The translations under genes and the position numbers were made by a program. The notes below the pieces were generated by a model. The model had not been told where the DNA came from. It saw only the letters and a list, made by a program, of their open reading frames with translations, and did not search any database. Shown piece by piece: positions 21,823 to 33,299 of a DNA stretch of 64,000 bases. This stretch comes from Ixodes scapularis (taxonomy: Eukaryota > Arthropoda > Arachnida > Ixodida > Ixodidae): assembly GCF_016920785.2 (NCBI RefSeq), contig NW_024609839.1, positions 21,825,085-21,889,084 of the forward strand. Direction: 5' to 3'. Positions within the stretch are counted from its first letter, which is position 1. Every line of letters starts with the position of its first letter.

Positions 21823-24800
21823 ATAACTTTTGAAGTGTCATAATTTCAGCAATGGAAAAATTTGGTTCGTTGTTGAAGCTTCTTTTATAAAGATGGCATC
21901 TAAGCCACTTTTTATAGTATAGCTCAAAAAGCTCATATTTCTTCCGAATTGTGTTATAATCTCTTAAATATGATCATAAAAAAGGCGTAAATACCCGCAA
22001 ATATTTCATCGACACGCTGTAAGTAGTAGTAAACTTTTGCACCGTTTTCTTTTCAAGGTCAGTAATAACTGCGACAATTTTCAGTAAGACGTTACTTTAC
22101 TTAAATGAATTTGTCTAAATTTTCTAGAGTGTTTTTTTGGCTTACCCATATCCCTACATTCCTGGGACTTGCAAACCTTGTCATTATCTAGAATGAAACC
22201 ACTTTAGAGTGAATTAAAATGGCGATTGAAGTGAATATGCTTTCTGACCGCTGTGTAGCATGCACTAAAGTTGTTGCCTAATAATTATTATACACATTTG
22301 GGTGCAAGGTAGTTCAAACTCTTAGCCGTATTGTATCTAGATGCTATCCCCAATAAATACAATGCGCAAGCTGTACACAAAGGCAATAAAGGTTCCGGTG
22401 GAAAGCAAGCGCAACCCACGTTCGCCGGCCTTAAATACCCTGCAGGCCAGCCTACTCTGCTGCTTGCGAAGTACGGTGATGCCTTAACCTCGGCACCACC
22501 AAGCGAAATCTACGCCCACCTCCATCTGTACTTATAGAACAAGCTCAGAGGTCACGCGCAATATGCTTCTTCGACCATTCGCTGTCCTCCGCTGCGTAGA
22601 TATATTATTTTTAACAATATTATTCAGTGTTTCGAGACGGTTTGTTTTTGATTGTTCTGTGTATCCAAAACTGTGTCTTGAGCCGAGGATAATTAATGTC
22701 AGCGTAGAATGTACGATTCATTTCAAAATAAATTGATCTGCCATAAAGTATACAATAAATATGTTTTGAAAATATTTATCACAAGAACGGCAATTGCACC
22801 AGTATTAAGTATTTAAATTGAAGAATGCGATAAACGTATTTCAGTCTCTAAAGGGCATGAAGGTGTCATTTAGCTAGCAATTTCAGATCACAATTTTGAG
22901 AGCATAGAAATTCCATACTTACTAAGAAGTCCATAAAGTGGTGAAGAATGATTTTAATTGCAAATAAAAGAAACACCAAGTCGTAAATAATGCCATTTTT
23001 ATTACTGTGCTTGCTTGGAACTAAACTTCTGAAAACAACCTGCTGAGTACAACAGCATTGAAGCCGATTGATAAGAATGTTAACTTCTCCGGGATTTGAA
23101 TATGATAAGTGTTTTAGCGAGATTCCTGTGCTACTCTGACGCTTACAAGTATGTTTGCAAAAAGAAATGCGACTAATTTTGTGATTTCAATTGTCTTCAA
23201 CGGGAGTAGTTCTAAAATAAAAGTTGTCACGGGAACGAAAAAAGTTATAGCAAAAAGATTTTGATTAAAATGTCATGGGAAATGTGATTTTAAAGCAGCT
23301 TTCAACTGTAACGTTTAGAGCCCTTGTCTTTTTTATTTTATTTCTATTAAATGTTAAAAGAAAGATCAATACTAAAGCACGAAAACCAAACAATATTCAT
23401 CCCATTGGCTTATTTGGGGCACGATTCAGTGCAAGGGTATTTGTAAAAAAAAAGCCTTGATGACGTGCTTTTTAGAAGTATAAAACTCTTATGTAGTAGT
23501 AATTACTGCATAAAGCTGAGTACTTTTTTCACATGAATTACAAAAGTACTCTACATGTTATGCTCGCTTAGCCATAAATTTATCAAATCAACTCTGTTGC
23601 AACACAATTGTCTGATGAATAGATCTGGTACAGCTTAAAACAAATGTTTATCCTATTTTGTTTCCCGCTCGTCCATTTTTGTATAAAAAATCTTTGGACA
23701 TGGTTTTTATAGCGGTTTTCCTGCTTTAGCTCTTGTACTGCCCACCGTTTATAAATAAATGTCAATAATTTTATGGGTACCAACATTTTATAACGACTTT
23801 ATTCAATATGTCACATACAGAATTATATAAATACCGACTAATTTTTAAAAATTCACATTTTTATTTGCTATGCCTGTCTAAGCATCATCACAGCAGAGGT
23901 TCTTTATAAATTGTTAAATAACGTATATGTATTTTGGTTATCATAAACAATTAAAACAGCCTGTAACCTTCAATGAAATTAGGGGCTCAGTCGTAAATAC
24001 TATGTTTGAGTTCAAGTTTAAGCATTTGTAAGTTGCGATTTAGTCACTGAACGTTACTCGAAAAGCTGTTACCTGAAGTGTATGTAAGAATGCTCCATGC
24101 GGTATTTAGTACAGAAAGCACCCAAACAAGCGTAGTTAACCTCATTGGTGTTTGAAGATGCATATTCTCCCTTCTCATCTTTGTGCGCTCTGAAATATAT
24201 ATTGCGAAATACAAAAGGATGCATCTTCTTGAAAAGCAAATATGTATACACAAAATAATCTATCTGTAGGAGGCAGTGTGAAAGGGTAAAGGCAACATTT
24301 TTTTTATCCGCATTATAATAGAAACAAAAGTAAAAGCAATATACAGTTCTTTATTTTTATCACAGTTCCTCCCGCGTTGAACACGTTTGCACCAACGCTT
24401 TAGGAACCCGTGAATGTTACGGCAGAAAACATCTTGCTAGTGAGTCTGAGGACAAGGATGCACCTCTGGTTTTAGCCTATCCCCTGTACGGGAATTCATT
24501 CCGCCGAGAACTGCCTTTCTTGGTTGTAACAAATTAAAATTGCTCGGTGTAAGGCCTTTCGAGTACAGCGGATGCTGAATGCACTAAAAAGTAGATTAGA
24601 TATACTTACGCTGTCGCACGTGCCGTGTGAAGGCGGGCATTGCCATGATGCAGGAACACACCAAAGTCAGCAAGCCACGGCGTTTTGTACTGATCACAGA
24701 CTATATTACTTCAAACTTTTACTATGGATACATAAAAATAGACTTTACACCACACCAGCGAAGAGCCTTAGTGCATATTCGATTAGAAATCCGAAGCGAA

Positions 24801-25069
24801 GGATGCCGGCCATAAGAACCAACTATGGTCAACAAACTTTCATTTTTCAAACAACTAAAACTCTAAATAGAACATTAACTTTAACAACACGCTACCTGGT
24901 TTTAAAAGGGATTGTAGAAGTTTCCTGGTTGGCAGTAAAATCGCATTTTCATTTGGATAGTGTATTTCAACAAGAATACAATCACTAGGTATAGCTAATT
25001 TCAAAGACTTGTTTTCATTGTCACTGTCCGTCACCAAGTTCTGCCTGTAAGGCAATGCTTCGTCGGTTG
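21823..25069. other. AT-rich, no supported gene
   Basis: About 3.2 kb without a recognisable domain, exon or repeat boundary. The longest ORF (24572-24988) is not recognised. Confidence 0.3.
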
Positions 25070-25838
25070 CTGATCACCTTGAGTTATGCTGTCACTGCAG
25101 AAATCCAGAGGCTTGAGCGCCAAGCCGGAATTTAGCGTGTAAACACATCAGATTGGGTATCCCCCATCGCAGTAATCAAAAAGAAAGACGGTGGAATCCG
25201 TATGAGTGTCAATCTACGAGTGCCGAACCAAGCAGTCGTCGTAGACTCTTTTCCGCTCCCAAACATTGATGAGCTCCTGAACTTCATCAGTGGAGCGTCT
25301 CATTTTTCAAAGTTGGATCCTGCGTCTGCGTATCACCAGGTCCGCCTTGATTCAAAGCGTCGTGACGCAACCACATTTATAACTCACGAAGGGCTTTTTT
25401 GATTTAAACGAGTTTGTTTTGGTTTAGCTTCTGCGCCAAAGGCTTCCCAACAGGTCATGTCTAAGATCCTGAAACACCGTCCAGGAGTCCAGTTCTATCT
25501 GGACGATGCAATCATCTATGGGTCATCTCAGAAAGGGCACGATGACAATCTCCGTCAAGTCCTCAAAGGAATCCAAGAGGCCGACAGGAAAGTTAACAAG
25601 AAAACCGTTTTTAAAGCTTTAGAACTGTCGTTCCTTGGCCATTGTTTTTCTGTGGAGGGACCAGCACCCTTTCCGGCAAAGAGTGACATGGTCTTCAACC
25701 TCCCCACTTCATACGAATCCCTCTCAGTTGAAGGCCTTCTTAAGCTTAGTCGAATACTACCATAAGTTTGTCCCGACTAAGCTACTCTCCTCGAACCCCT
25801 CGGTATCGTATCGAAAATCACACTTTGACATTTTTTAA
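25070..25838 (+). pseudogene. Ty3/Gypsy reverse transcriptase fragment
   Basis: From about 25140 one plus frame reads DWVSPIAVIKKKDGGIRMSV, then a DSFPLPNIDELL segment, FSKLDPASAYHQVRLD and a TTFITHEGLF segment. It continues with FKRVCFGLASAP and, in the next part, FYLDDAIIYGSSQKGHDDNL. These are RT motifs of Ty3/Gypsy polymerase, including the catalytic YLDD (25496-25507). A TGA at 25400-25402 interrupts it and the reading frame fails after about 25760. No LTRs, protease or integrase were found nearby. It directly abuts the 290-bp tandem repeat. A dead fragment, not a gene. Confidence 0.88.
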
Positions 25839-26745
25839 AAATAGGACCCCGCTGTATTCATTCACTGCTTCTTACTGACGAAGCTTTCTTAGACGGTAAT
25901 ATCAAAATTGAAAACACGCATACCTTTACAGTCTTTCTCTGAACAGATTCCTACGCGTTTCATACTGTAATTTTTATTACAAAACTAAATATCACGAAAC
26001 AGCGGTGCACATTGATGTTTACATCGAGCACAACCAAATCCATAATGTTTTTGCTGTAAAGTATTACGGGGGATTCTTAGCAACCACCGTGAATATCGAA
26101 TTCATACAAAAAACCACTTTGACATTTTCTAGAAATAGTACCGTGCTGTATCCATTCGCTCCTCGTTACTGAAGCAACAGTTCTTAGACAGTAATATCAA
26201 ACTCAAAAATGCGTATGCTTTTACAATCATGCTCTGAACACATTCATACAGGTTTCCTCATGTAATTTGTATTACAAAAATAATGTTCACAGGCTGTGAT
26301 GAACTCGGATGTTCGATTCTAGCACACCCTTATCCACCATGTTTTTTGCTATAAAACACTACGGGGTAATCTTAGCAACCACCCGAAATGCCTAGCCCTT
26401 ATCGGAAAACACACTTTGGAATTTTTTAGAAAGAGGACTCGCTACTCTTCACTGTACAGTAAAGAGTAGCTTTCGCTACTCTTTACTGAAGAAGCTGTCC
26501 TTAAACCGTAATATCAAAAACGTTTCATCGTGCACTTTTATTACAAAAATAAAGTTAACGGAAACAGATCTGTGCACCTGAGTGCTGGCATCAAGCATAC
26601 CCTAATTCATAATGTTTTGCTGTAAAGTATTACGAAAGATTCTTACCAACCACCGGGTATGTCGAATTGGTATAAAAAATCACACTTTGACATTTTCTAA
26701 AAATAGGACCCGGCGGTGTCCATGTGCTACTTGTTATTGTAGCAA
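25805..26745 (+). repeat. about 290-bp tandem satellite, left part
   Basis: CACTTTGACATTTT landmarks recur at 25821, 26115, 26412 and 26683, giving spacings of 294, 297 and 271 bp. Each monomer includes AAATAGGACCC, a TCTTAGACGGTAATATCAAA block, ATTACAAAA, ATCGAGCA and GCTGTAAAGTATTACGGGG. Monomers differ by perhaps 15-25 percent. The array is cut at 26745 and resumes at 32893 and again at 34776. Confidence 0.85.
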
Positions 26746-26971
26746 CTGTTTTTAATAGCGGTTAAGTGTTAAGCTTGTTGGTACATACATGTAGGTATAT
26801 CAGCTTGAACTTTAGAATTATACTTCAACACGAACAAAGAAGGAAGAGGAGAGATCAAACAGCCAAATGCTAACGGTGTTTTAATCTGTACCTCTTCCTT
26901 GAGCGTTTGCTTCTACATTTAAAGTCCAAAGCAGAGCAGGATAAACCTATTACATAAATAAATCTATTCCA

Positions 26972-27640
26972 CTAATAAATGACACTACCGATATTTACAT
27001 TATAGAAGTAATACAAAACAATTACATAAAATTCCCCTAAAAATATTGTTATTGAACTAACACGCCACAAGCTCGTGCAGTAGTTGTTCGGGGCGTGACA
27101 TTTCGTAGGCATTGTCTTTCTTTCTTGTAAACAGTGCTGATGGGGTGTTGACGCAACCTTTAACTTTTCCTCGATATCGAGCGCCTGGAGCATCTTACTG
27201 CTACTGACAAAAATGGTTGTGCTGTTAAATGCTGCAATGCAATCGCATGTCAGAAAATGAGCTGCCAGATGTGCTGCCACTGTTCCTTTAGGAGACGCTG
27301 CATGCTCGCGGGCCCTGTTGTTGATACATCGACCTGTCTGGCCGATGTAGCATTTCCCGCATAAAAGTCTGATGTAGCATTTCCCGCACGAAAAGCCGAT
27401 GTAACATTTGCCGCTCACCAACCCTTTTGTGCATGGGACATACTGCGATCTGTGAGCTGTGTCGCAGGATTGTTTCCTTTGTTCTTCGGATTACTTGAGT
27501 GCAGAAGAAGTAGGCTTTGTTCGGCACGGAGCATACAACTTGAATGTCATTTCTTGTGACAATCTTTTTCAACTTGCGCGCAATATTGTGAATGTAGGGT
27601 AGCTCCGCGATCTTTCTTCAAGTTTTGCCTGCGTTTTCAT
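26972..27640 (-). pseudogene. Penelope GIY-YIG endonuclease and linker, left copy
   Basis: The linker LPYIHNIARKLKKIVTRNDI (27600-27540) precedes the endonuclease region. The nuclease motif CGKCYIGQTGRCINNRAREH is present. The CGKCYIG segment occurs three times in tandem (27335-27420) at 27-bp spacing, whereas the right copy has one. A frame change separates the linker from the nuclease. Penelope endonucleases nick target DNA for primed reverse transcription. The triplication would disrupt the fold, so I infer it is inactive. Confidence 0.8.
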
Positions 27641-28049
27641 TCCCCGGCCTTGTACATTTCAAGTTTTTGCAGATGTTCGCACAGACGGGTACCATGAGAC
27701 TTGTTGACTATTCTGATTGTCGTAGTCGTGACATCTTTGTTTCAAAGCTTTGCCCTATTTGATGTTTACACGATCTGTGTAGGGCAGAGATTTAGCCGTG
27801 CTGGCGTCACTTCTTTAAATTGTTCTTCAGTGCCCACATGGGAAAGAGAGAAACCCTTTTGCTGACCGGGGTTCGTACCTCCAGCACACGTGTTCTTGAT
27901 TAAAAATCAAAGTGAGGTCTAAAACTTTTATATTTTTTATATTTTTGTTACAGGTGATGCATGCATGAAAACATGGTCAGGGTAACTTTCTTAAAAGCAT
28001 CTCAGAACTGTACTTCTGCATTAGTGTCTCTAGTCCTCTACCTCCGTGG

Positions 28050-29242
28050 CACTAATTATTAAGAAGTTCTCCACATATCGGAAAATAGCCTGGAATCTTG
28101 TATCTTTCAGATTGTTTTCAACGATCTTGCCGCATGCGGCCAGGTAGAAATCACATATCCGTGGCGCCAGCCAAGATCAAATACATACTTCGCTTTTTCG
28201 CGCCAATTGTTGGTTTTTTGTTCTACCACAGTCGCGTTTCGATACACACGAAATCGTTTTAAAAGGGTGTCTATATTTATTTCAGCGGCGTTCTGAAATG
28301 CTGTGATGCCTTGCTTTTCGACGGTAGAGTGGAGAATTGTCGTAAGGGTTGTGTGTGGGATCGAATAGGAATTGTCTTGAATATCTATTGAAAACCCAGA
28401 TACGTCACCGGCTTCATTTTCTTGAAGATGAAGATATGTAATCAATTGTTTTGAATCCTTGATTTTGTATGAATCCTGGGATTATATCAAAGACAGGCGA
28501 TTGGGCAGGAACATCGGCAGATGAATTTGCCTAGTTTATCTTTCTGACACAATGGCCCGAAATGGTTTGCCGTCTTTGCGGGCTTTCACAGAGACAAAAA
28601 CTTGCAGTTGTTGTTTCTTTGTCTTTCATACTTTTGTGCAGGGACTGTTCAGATTGTTATTATCAAGACTGACTGCATGTTTAGCGTTTGTGTTCCTTTT
28701 TACGTCCACGTGAATGAAGTAATTTGCCATATCGGCAGAAGCTTTCTCTTTGTATGTGTCTGAATCTAGGACGACAAACCCGCCTTCCTTGTCAGAAACA
28801 CATAAATTAAGATCTTTGCTAATTACCTCCTGTACTGTGAAGGAAAGCTCATACCATTTTCTGAGCTTCTTTGGCTCGTGATGCAATCGATTCCCTCGTT
28901 CATTATCTGTGAAGCGTTTTCAACTTCAGCTTTGGATGCATTATTTGTAAGAAGGGCAACCTTGTCAATGGGTTGCAGCCGAGGTGGGAAAGCAAACTTT
29001 GGTCCTTGCTCAAGTATTTTTCTTGCTGATATGAGACGGTGACGTCTTCGCTGACCTGTAGTCCCCGCCTTTTTGGACCTTCTTTGTCTTTCCTTGCCAG
29101 GGGCTGTTTCAAATATGGAAGGTACCAATTGGTCGAAATGGTTTCGGTTTAATATCTTGCAACTGTAAGATAATTCATAAAAGCTTTGTATTGGGGACAT
29201 TTGGCACGTAAAGAATTTGAGAGGAGTCATTGTCGCCTCCAT
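28050..29242 (-). pseudogene. Penelope reverse transcriptase and N-terminal region, left copy
   Basis: Recognisable blocks include KILEQGPKFAFPPRLQPIDK, DLNLCVSDKEGGFVVLDSDT and the RT block FSIDIQDNSYSIPHTTL. The RT active-site segment reads IFRYVENFLIISAT, so both catalytic aspartates of the YVDD box are changed. Several stops and frame shifts separate the blocks. The right-hand copy shows the same blocks on the plus strand. Confidence 0.82.
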
Positions 29243-29379
29243 GTCTCGGACCTGAGAATTTTACCCACCCGCATAGCTTGCCCGTGCGAGGGTGTCATTT
29301 GACCGAATATTTCCCTGACATCTTCCAGGATGATTTTGTTGTTGATGCAGTGCGCTAGAAGTCTACCACATGGTGGTGG

Positions 29380-29740
29380 CAATTAAAAAGCTAAGAGTCT
29401 GAGTCCAGTAATTACATATATAGATAAGAGGGGCTCAAATAACTAGAAAGGAACTGAATAACGTGCGCTACATTCAACTCTAAATGAAGAAGCAAGCGCG
29501 TAAGAAAGACGTTTACATTAAAACACCGTTGGTAGTCAGCTGTTTCTCCTCTCCTGTCCTTTCTTTCTTCGTGTTGAGGTATAATTCTCAAGTTCAGGCT
29601 AATACATTTACAAGTATGTACCAACAAACTCAACTCTTAAGTCTTAACCTTTTCTCAGTTCCTTTCTAGTTATTTCAGCCCCTCATTTCTACATATTCAT
29701 TTACTGGACTCACAGATTCTTAGCTTTTTAATTGCCACGA
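29380..29740. repeat. inverted junction of two Penelope 5' regions
   Basis: 29380-29460 and 29650-29740 are reverse complements (CAGTTCCTTTCTAGTTATTT, then TTACTGGACTCA and CTTAGCTTTTTAATTGCCA on the plus side). Between them sits 29484-29640, a plus-oriented copy of the Penelope 3' terminal sequence. That sequence is also found at 32745-32892 and, inverted, at 26755-26960. Confidence 0.82.
29484..29640 (+). repeat. Penelope terminal repeat (pLTR-like)
   Basis: It matches the terminus of the right copy through ACCGTTGGTAGTCAGC, CTCTCCTGT, CTTTCTTTC and GTGTTGAGGTATAATTCT. It continues into ACAAGTATGTACCAACAA, found inverted at the left end. Penelope-like elements often carry such a truncated copy upstream, forming pseudo-LTRs. 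A hammerhead ribozyme, reported in many such repeats, was looked for and not seen. Confidence 0.7.
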
Positions 29741-30119
29741 CCACGTGCCAGCGTAGACTACTAGTACACAGCATCAACAAGAATTTCATCCTGGAAGATT
29801 TCAGGCAAATATTTGATCTATTAACACTTTCACAAGGGCACGCTATGCGAGTGAGTAAGATTGTCAGGTCCGAGACATTTAGGCAACAACGTCTCCTCAC
29901 AGACTTTCTACGTGCCAAATGTCCTCACAACAAAGTTTCTCTAAATTACCTGACAATGGCAGGATATACAAAATAAACTTTGTCAACAAATAGGTACCTT
30001 TCATATTTGAAACAGCACCTGGCAAGGAAATACAAAAAAACATCCGGAAAGGAGGGTCTTCCAGGTCATCTGAGACGTCACCATCTGAAATAAGGCAAAA
30101 AAACAATAAAAAACTTGTA

Positions 30120-31490
30120 CAAGGACCACTGTTTGCTTTGCCACCTAGGCTACAACCCATTGATAAGGTGACCCTAGTCAGAAATATTGCATCTAAGGTT
30201 GATGTTGAAAACGCTTCACAGATAATTAAAATGGCGAAGCGGGCGAGTTGGTTCATGACTTATAAAATTAAGAGCGGTACCAAAAACAAGGACAAAGAAG
30301 AAGGCGAACAGGACAAGCGCGTACTCTCAACTGAACATTCATTTAAAACAGCTAAAGCAAACAACCTCCGATAAAAAGATACACTGAATCACTCAGTGAC
30401 GTTATTCATCATCACGCGTCAATAAAATCCCTCAGAAAAGAGTGATTCTATTGACGCGTGGTGATGAATGACGTCACTGAGTGATTGAGTGTATTTTTTG
30501 TCGGAGGTTGTTTGCTTTAGCAGTTTTTAAATCTTGATTAGAGAGTATGCGCTTGTTCTGTTCGCCTTCCTTCTTGCCCTTGCCGTTGTTAGCACTTTTT
30601 ATTTTATAATTCACAGATAATCAACAAGGGAATCAATTGCATCCCGACCCAAAGAAGCTCAGCAACAGCATGTATGACTTTTCGTTCCACAACACAGGAG
30701 CCAATTAGCGAAGATCTTAATTTATGCGTTTCTGACAAGGAAGGCGGGATTGTTGTCCTAGATTCAGAAAGATATAAAGAGAAAGCTTCTGACGCCATGG
30801 CAAAGGCCTTCGTTCATGTGGACGCAAAAAGAAACAAAAAGCTAAACAAGCGGTCCTAAAGCTTCTTCATAATCACAACCTAACCAGTCTCTGCACAAAA
30901 ATAGAGTAAACAAGTAAAGGACAAATGCAAGTTTTTTTTTTTTTTTTTTTTTTTTCTCGGTGGAAACCCACAAAGAGGGCAAACCGTTTTGAGCCATTGT
31001 GTCGGAAAGAGAAACCGGGCAAATCCGTCTGTCGACGTTCCTGTCCAATCACCTGTCCTTGATATGATCCGAGGATTCATACAAAATCAAGAATTCGGAA
31101 CAACCGATTACGTATCTTCAAAAAATTGGAGCCCGTGTCACATCTGGGTTTCGAGTAGTTACTCAAGACATGTACTATTCGGTTCCACACGCAAACCTTA
31201 TGACAATGCTCCGCTCTACCATCGAGAAGCAACGCACCACAGCATTTCAGAACGCCGCTGGAATAAATGTAGACACCTTTTAGAACTATTACGTGTATAT
31301 CTAAACGCAACTGTGGTAGAACAAAAAGACCAAAAATGGGTGCAAAAAAGCGGAGTACGTATTCGAACTCGGGTGCCGCCGCAGCTATGTGATTTGTACC
31401 AGGCGGCATGCCGCAAGATCATCAAATACAATATATAAAACACAAGCGTCCAGGCTATTTTTCTATATGTGGACGACTTCTTAATACTTA
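30120..31490 (+). pseudogene. Penelope N-terminal region and reverse transcriptase, right copy
   Basis: Blocks present are LPPRLQPIDKVTLVRNIAS, DLNLCVSDKEGGIVVLDSER and an RT catalytic segment reading IFLYVDDFLILSA (YVDD at 31466-31477). The catalytic aspartates are kept here, unlike in the left copy. A 383-bp foldback insertion, a poly-T expansion in coding sequence and frameshifts make it non-functional. Confidence 0.82.
30227..30609. mobile_element. foldback (inverted-dimer) insertion with 12-bp TSD
   Basis: TTCACAGATAAT flanks the 383-bp insert (30215-30226 and 30610-30621). The left Penelope copy shows the uninterrupted site. The insert is an imperfect palindrome. Its strongest arms are AAAGCAAACAACCTCCGA...ACGCGTCAATA and the inverse, about 76 bp each, centred near 30432. 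Weaker arms extend to GAAGGCGAACAGGACAAGCGC. The left end carries GCGGGCGAGTTGGTTCATG, the inverse of a CCAACTCGCCC word found at 32176, 57949 and 59812. Confidence 0.85.
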
Positions 31491-31930
31491 GTGCCACGAA
31501 GCTAGATGACCAGAAAAACGGATGCAGAAATACAGTGCCGGGATGCTTCAAAGAAAGTTGCCCTGGCCTAGTTTTCACGAATGAATCACCTGTGGACAAA
31601 AATATAAAAGTTTTACTCTCACTCTGATTTTTAATCAAGGACACGTGTGCTGGAGGTACGAGTCCCGGTCACCAAAAGGGTTTCTGCCGTTCACATCAGG
31701 TGAGTCATGAACCCTTAAGAGAAGTGTTGCCAGCACGGCTTTAGTCTTTGCCCTACATAAATCGTGTAAACATCAAAAAGGGCAAAGCTTCGAAAAACAG
31801 GTGTCACCGCTACGAGAATCGGGATATCCAGCTAGTCTCAAAGTACCCGTCGGTGAGAACCTCTGCGAAAACTTGAAACGTAGAAGGCCGGGGAATAAGA
31901 ACGCAGACAAAACTCGAAGAAAGATTGCGG

Positions 31931-32640
31931 GGCTACCCTACATTCACGAGATTATGCACAAGTTAAAAAAGATTGCCGCAAAAAAGACGTTCAAGTTGTA
32001 TGCTCCCCGCTCAACAAAGCCTATCTATGTTCGATATGGTGGGTGCAACAGCTTAAAAAAACGAGAACGATAAAAGATATAGACACGACAGGACAACAGC
32101 TGTTGTCCTGTCATGTCTATTCCTTTTATCGTCCTCGTTCTTTAAGCTGTTAATCCCACCATGTCAAACTTTTACCAGCTCGCCCAAGTCAATACCTTCC
32201 TACTCTATGTATAGACAAGGTACGCAAAGAACAAAGGAAAAAACCTGCTACACGGCCACAAAACGCAGCATGTCCCATGCACAACAGGGGTTGTGTACCA
32301 CATTCCCCTTTCTTGCAAAAAATGCTACATCGGCCGAACGGGCCGATGTATCAAATACAGAGCCCGAGAGCATGCAGCGTTTCTTAAAGGAACAGCGGCA
32401 GCACATCTGGCAGCTCATTGCAGGACATGCCAGTGCAGACAGCGTTTAACAGAACAACTATTCTCGCCAGTAGCGACAATCCTCATGCACGCGAGTTGCT
32501 CGAGGCGCTCGCTATCGAGGAACACGCGGAAGATTGCGTCAGCAGCCCGTCAATCACCGCTTACAAAAGAGGAAGACAATACCTACGAAATGTTACCCTC
32601 GAACAACAACAGTACGAGCTTGTGGCGGGTTAGTTCAAAA
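31931..32640 (+). pseudogene. Penelope linker and GIY-YIG endonuclease, right copy
   Basis: The linker reads LPYIHEIMHKLKKIAAKKTF. A foldback insertion then interrupts. The nuclease follows with VYHIPLSCKKCYIGRTGRCI and the continuing KYRAREHAA block. Only one CYIG motif is present. The GIY-YIG core residues (Y, YIG, R, E) are recognisable, but the upstream part is broken. Confidence 0.82.
32036..32195. mobile_element. second foldback insertion inside Penelope
   Basis: 32036-32162 is a near-perfect palindrome centred on CAACAGCTGTTG (about 32099). Its arms include ATGGTGGG, CAACAGCTTAAA, ACGAGAACGATAAAAG and GACACGACAGGACAACAG. It is followed by ATGTCAAACTTTTACCAGCTCGCCCAAGTC, related to the short repeat at the end of the 30227 insertion. 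The duplication at its ends is unclear (CTATCTATGT / CTACTCTATGT). Confidence 0.7.
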
Positions 32641-32892
32641 CAATATTTTTTTAGGAAATTTTATCTAATTGTCCTATATAATTTGTATAAGTATAAATAT
32701 CGGCAATAATTTGTATAAGTAAATATGTAATAGGTTTATCGCAATCTACTTTGGTCTCCAAATGAGGTAGCAAACGCGCAAAGAAGACATTGGCACTAAA
32801 ATACCGTTGGTAGTCAGCAGTTGGTCCTCTCCTGTTCTTTCTTTCTCCGTGTTGAAGTATAATTCTAAAGTTCCAGCTGATATATTTACAAG

Positions 32893-33082
32893 CTGTTTTT
32901 AGACGGTAATATCAAACTCGGAAAAAGGCGAATGCCTTACAGTCTTGCTTAGAACTATTTTGTGTAGTTTTATAGTGCAATTGTTTTTACAAAAATAAAG
33001 TTCACGGAATCAGCGACGCACACGCATGTTGGCATCGAGCATATCCTAATCCACCATACTTTTGCTGTAAAGTATTACAGGG
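32893..33082 (+). repeat. about 290-bp satellite, middle part
   Basis: It resumes the monomer at CTGTTTTTAGACGGTAATATC and runs to GCTGTAAAGTATTACAGGG, where the BEL/Pao LTR begins. Confidence 0.82.
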
Positions 33083-33258
33083 TGTGCTTTTCTTAAACAT
33101 CTATACTTGAGACAGTGCACTGTAAGAGCAAAGGTCTATGCGAGCGTTGCGTTTAATGGTAAAAGAAGAACACCCCCAACTCCCCCTTTCTAAAGTTTCG
33201 ATCAGTGCCTCAATCTTTGTGTTTTCTTCTCTCTTTTCTTTGACTTCCTCAACATCCT
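33083..33258 (-). repeat. BEL/Pao 3' LTR (minus orientation)
   Basis: It aligns with 34594-34775 over its length with clear divergence and small indels, suggesting an old insertion. The end near 33258 (CCTTCCGAGCA) is approximate. Confidence 0.7.
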
Positions 33259-33299
33259 TCCGAGCAAACCAAGCTGAATTGATTTCGAGTAGATGCATC

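Larger units (their letters stand above)
26755..29460 (-). mobile_element. Penelope-like retroelement, left copy
   Basis: The minus strand carries, in order, a Penelope N-terminal region (29242-28626), an RT region (28490-28050), the RT-endonuclease linker (27640-27500), a GIY-YIG endonuclease (27421-27000) and a 3' terminal sequence (26960-26755). All parts are broken by stops and frameshifts. The RT catalytic box reads YVEN instead of YVDD (28066-28077). It is head to head with the copy at 29641-32892. Confidence 0.85.
29641..32892 (+). mobile_element. Penelope-like retroelement, right copy
   Basis: On the plus strand the order is the N-terminal region (30120-30222 and 30623-30900), the RT (31017-31490), the linker (31931-32034), the GIY-YIG nuclease (32270-32640) and the 3' terminus (to 32892). 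It is interrupted by two foldback insertions (30227-30609, 32036-32195) and by a run of about 25 T at 30931-30955. The target word CTGTTTTTA at 32893-32901 matches 26746-26754 on the far side of the pair. Confidence 0.85.

Noticed and set aside
30931..30955. Run of about 25 T as a retroposon tail
   Set aside because: Flanking Penelope sequence is continuous with the sister copy, so it is an expansion in place rather than an insertion tail.
26755..32892. Hammerhead ribozyme in Penelope terminal repeats
   Set aside because: The CTGATGA and GAAA core with closing stems was not found in any of the three terminal copies.
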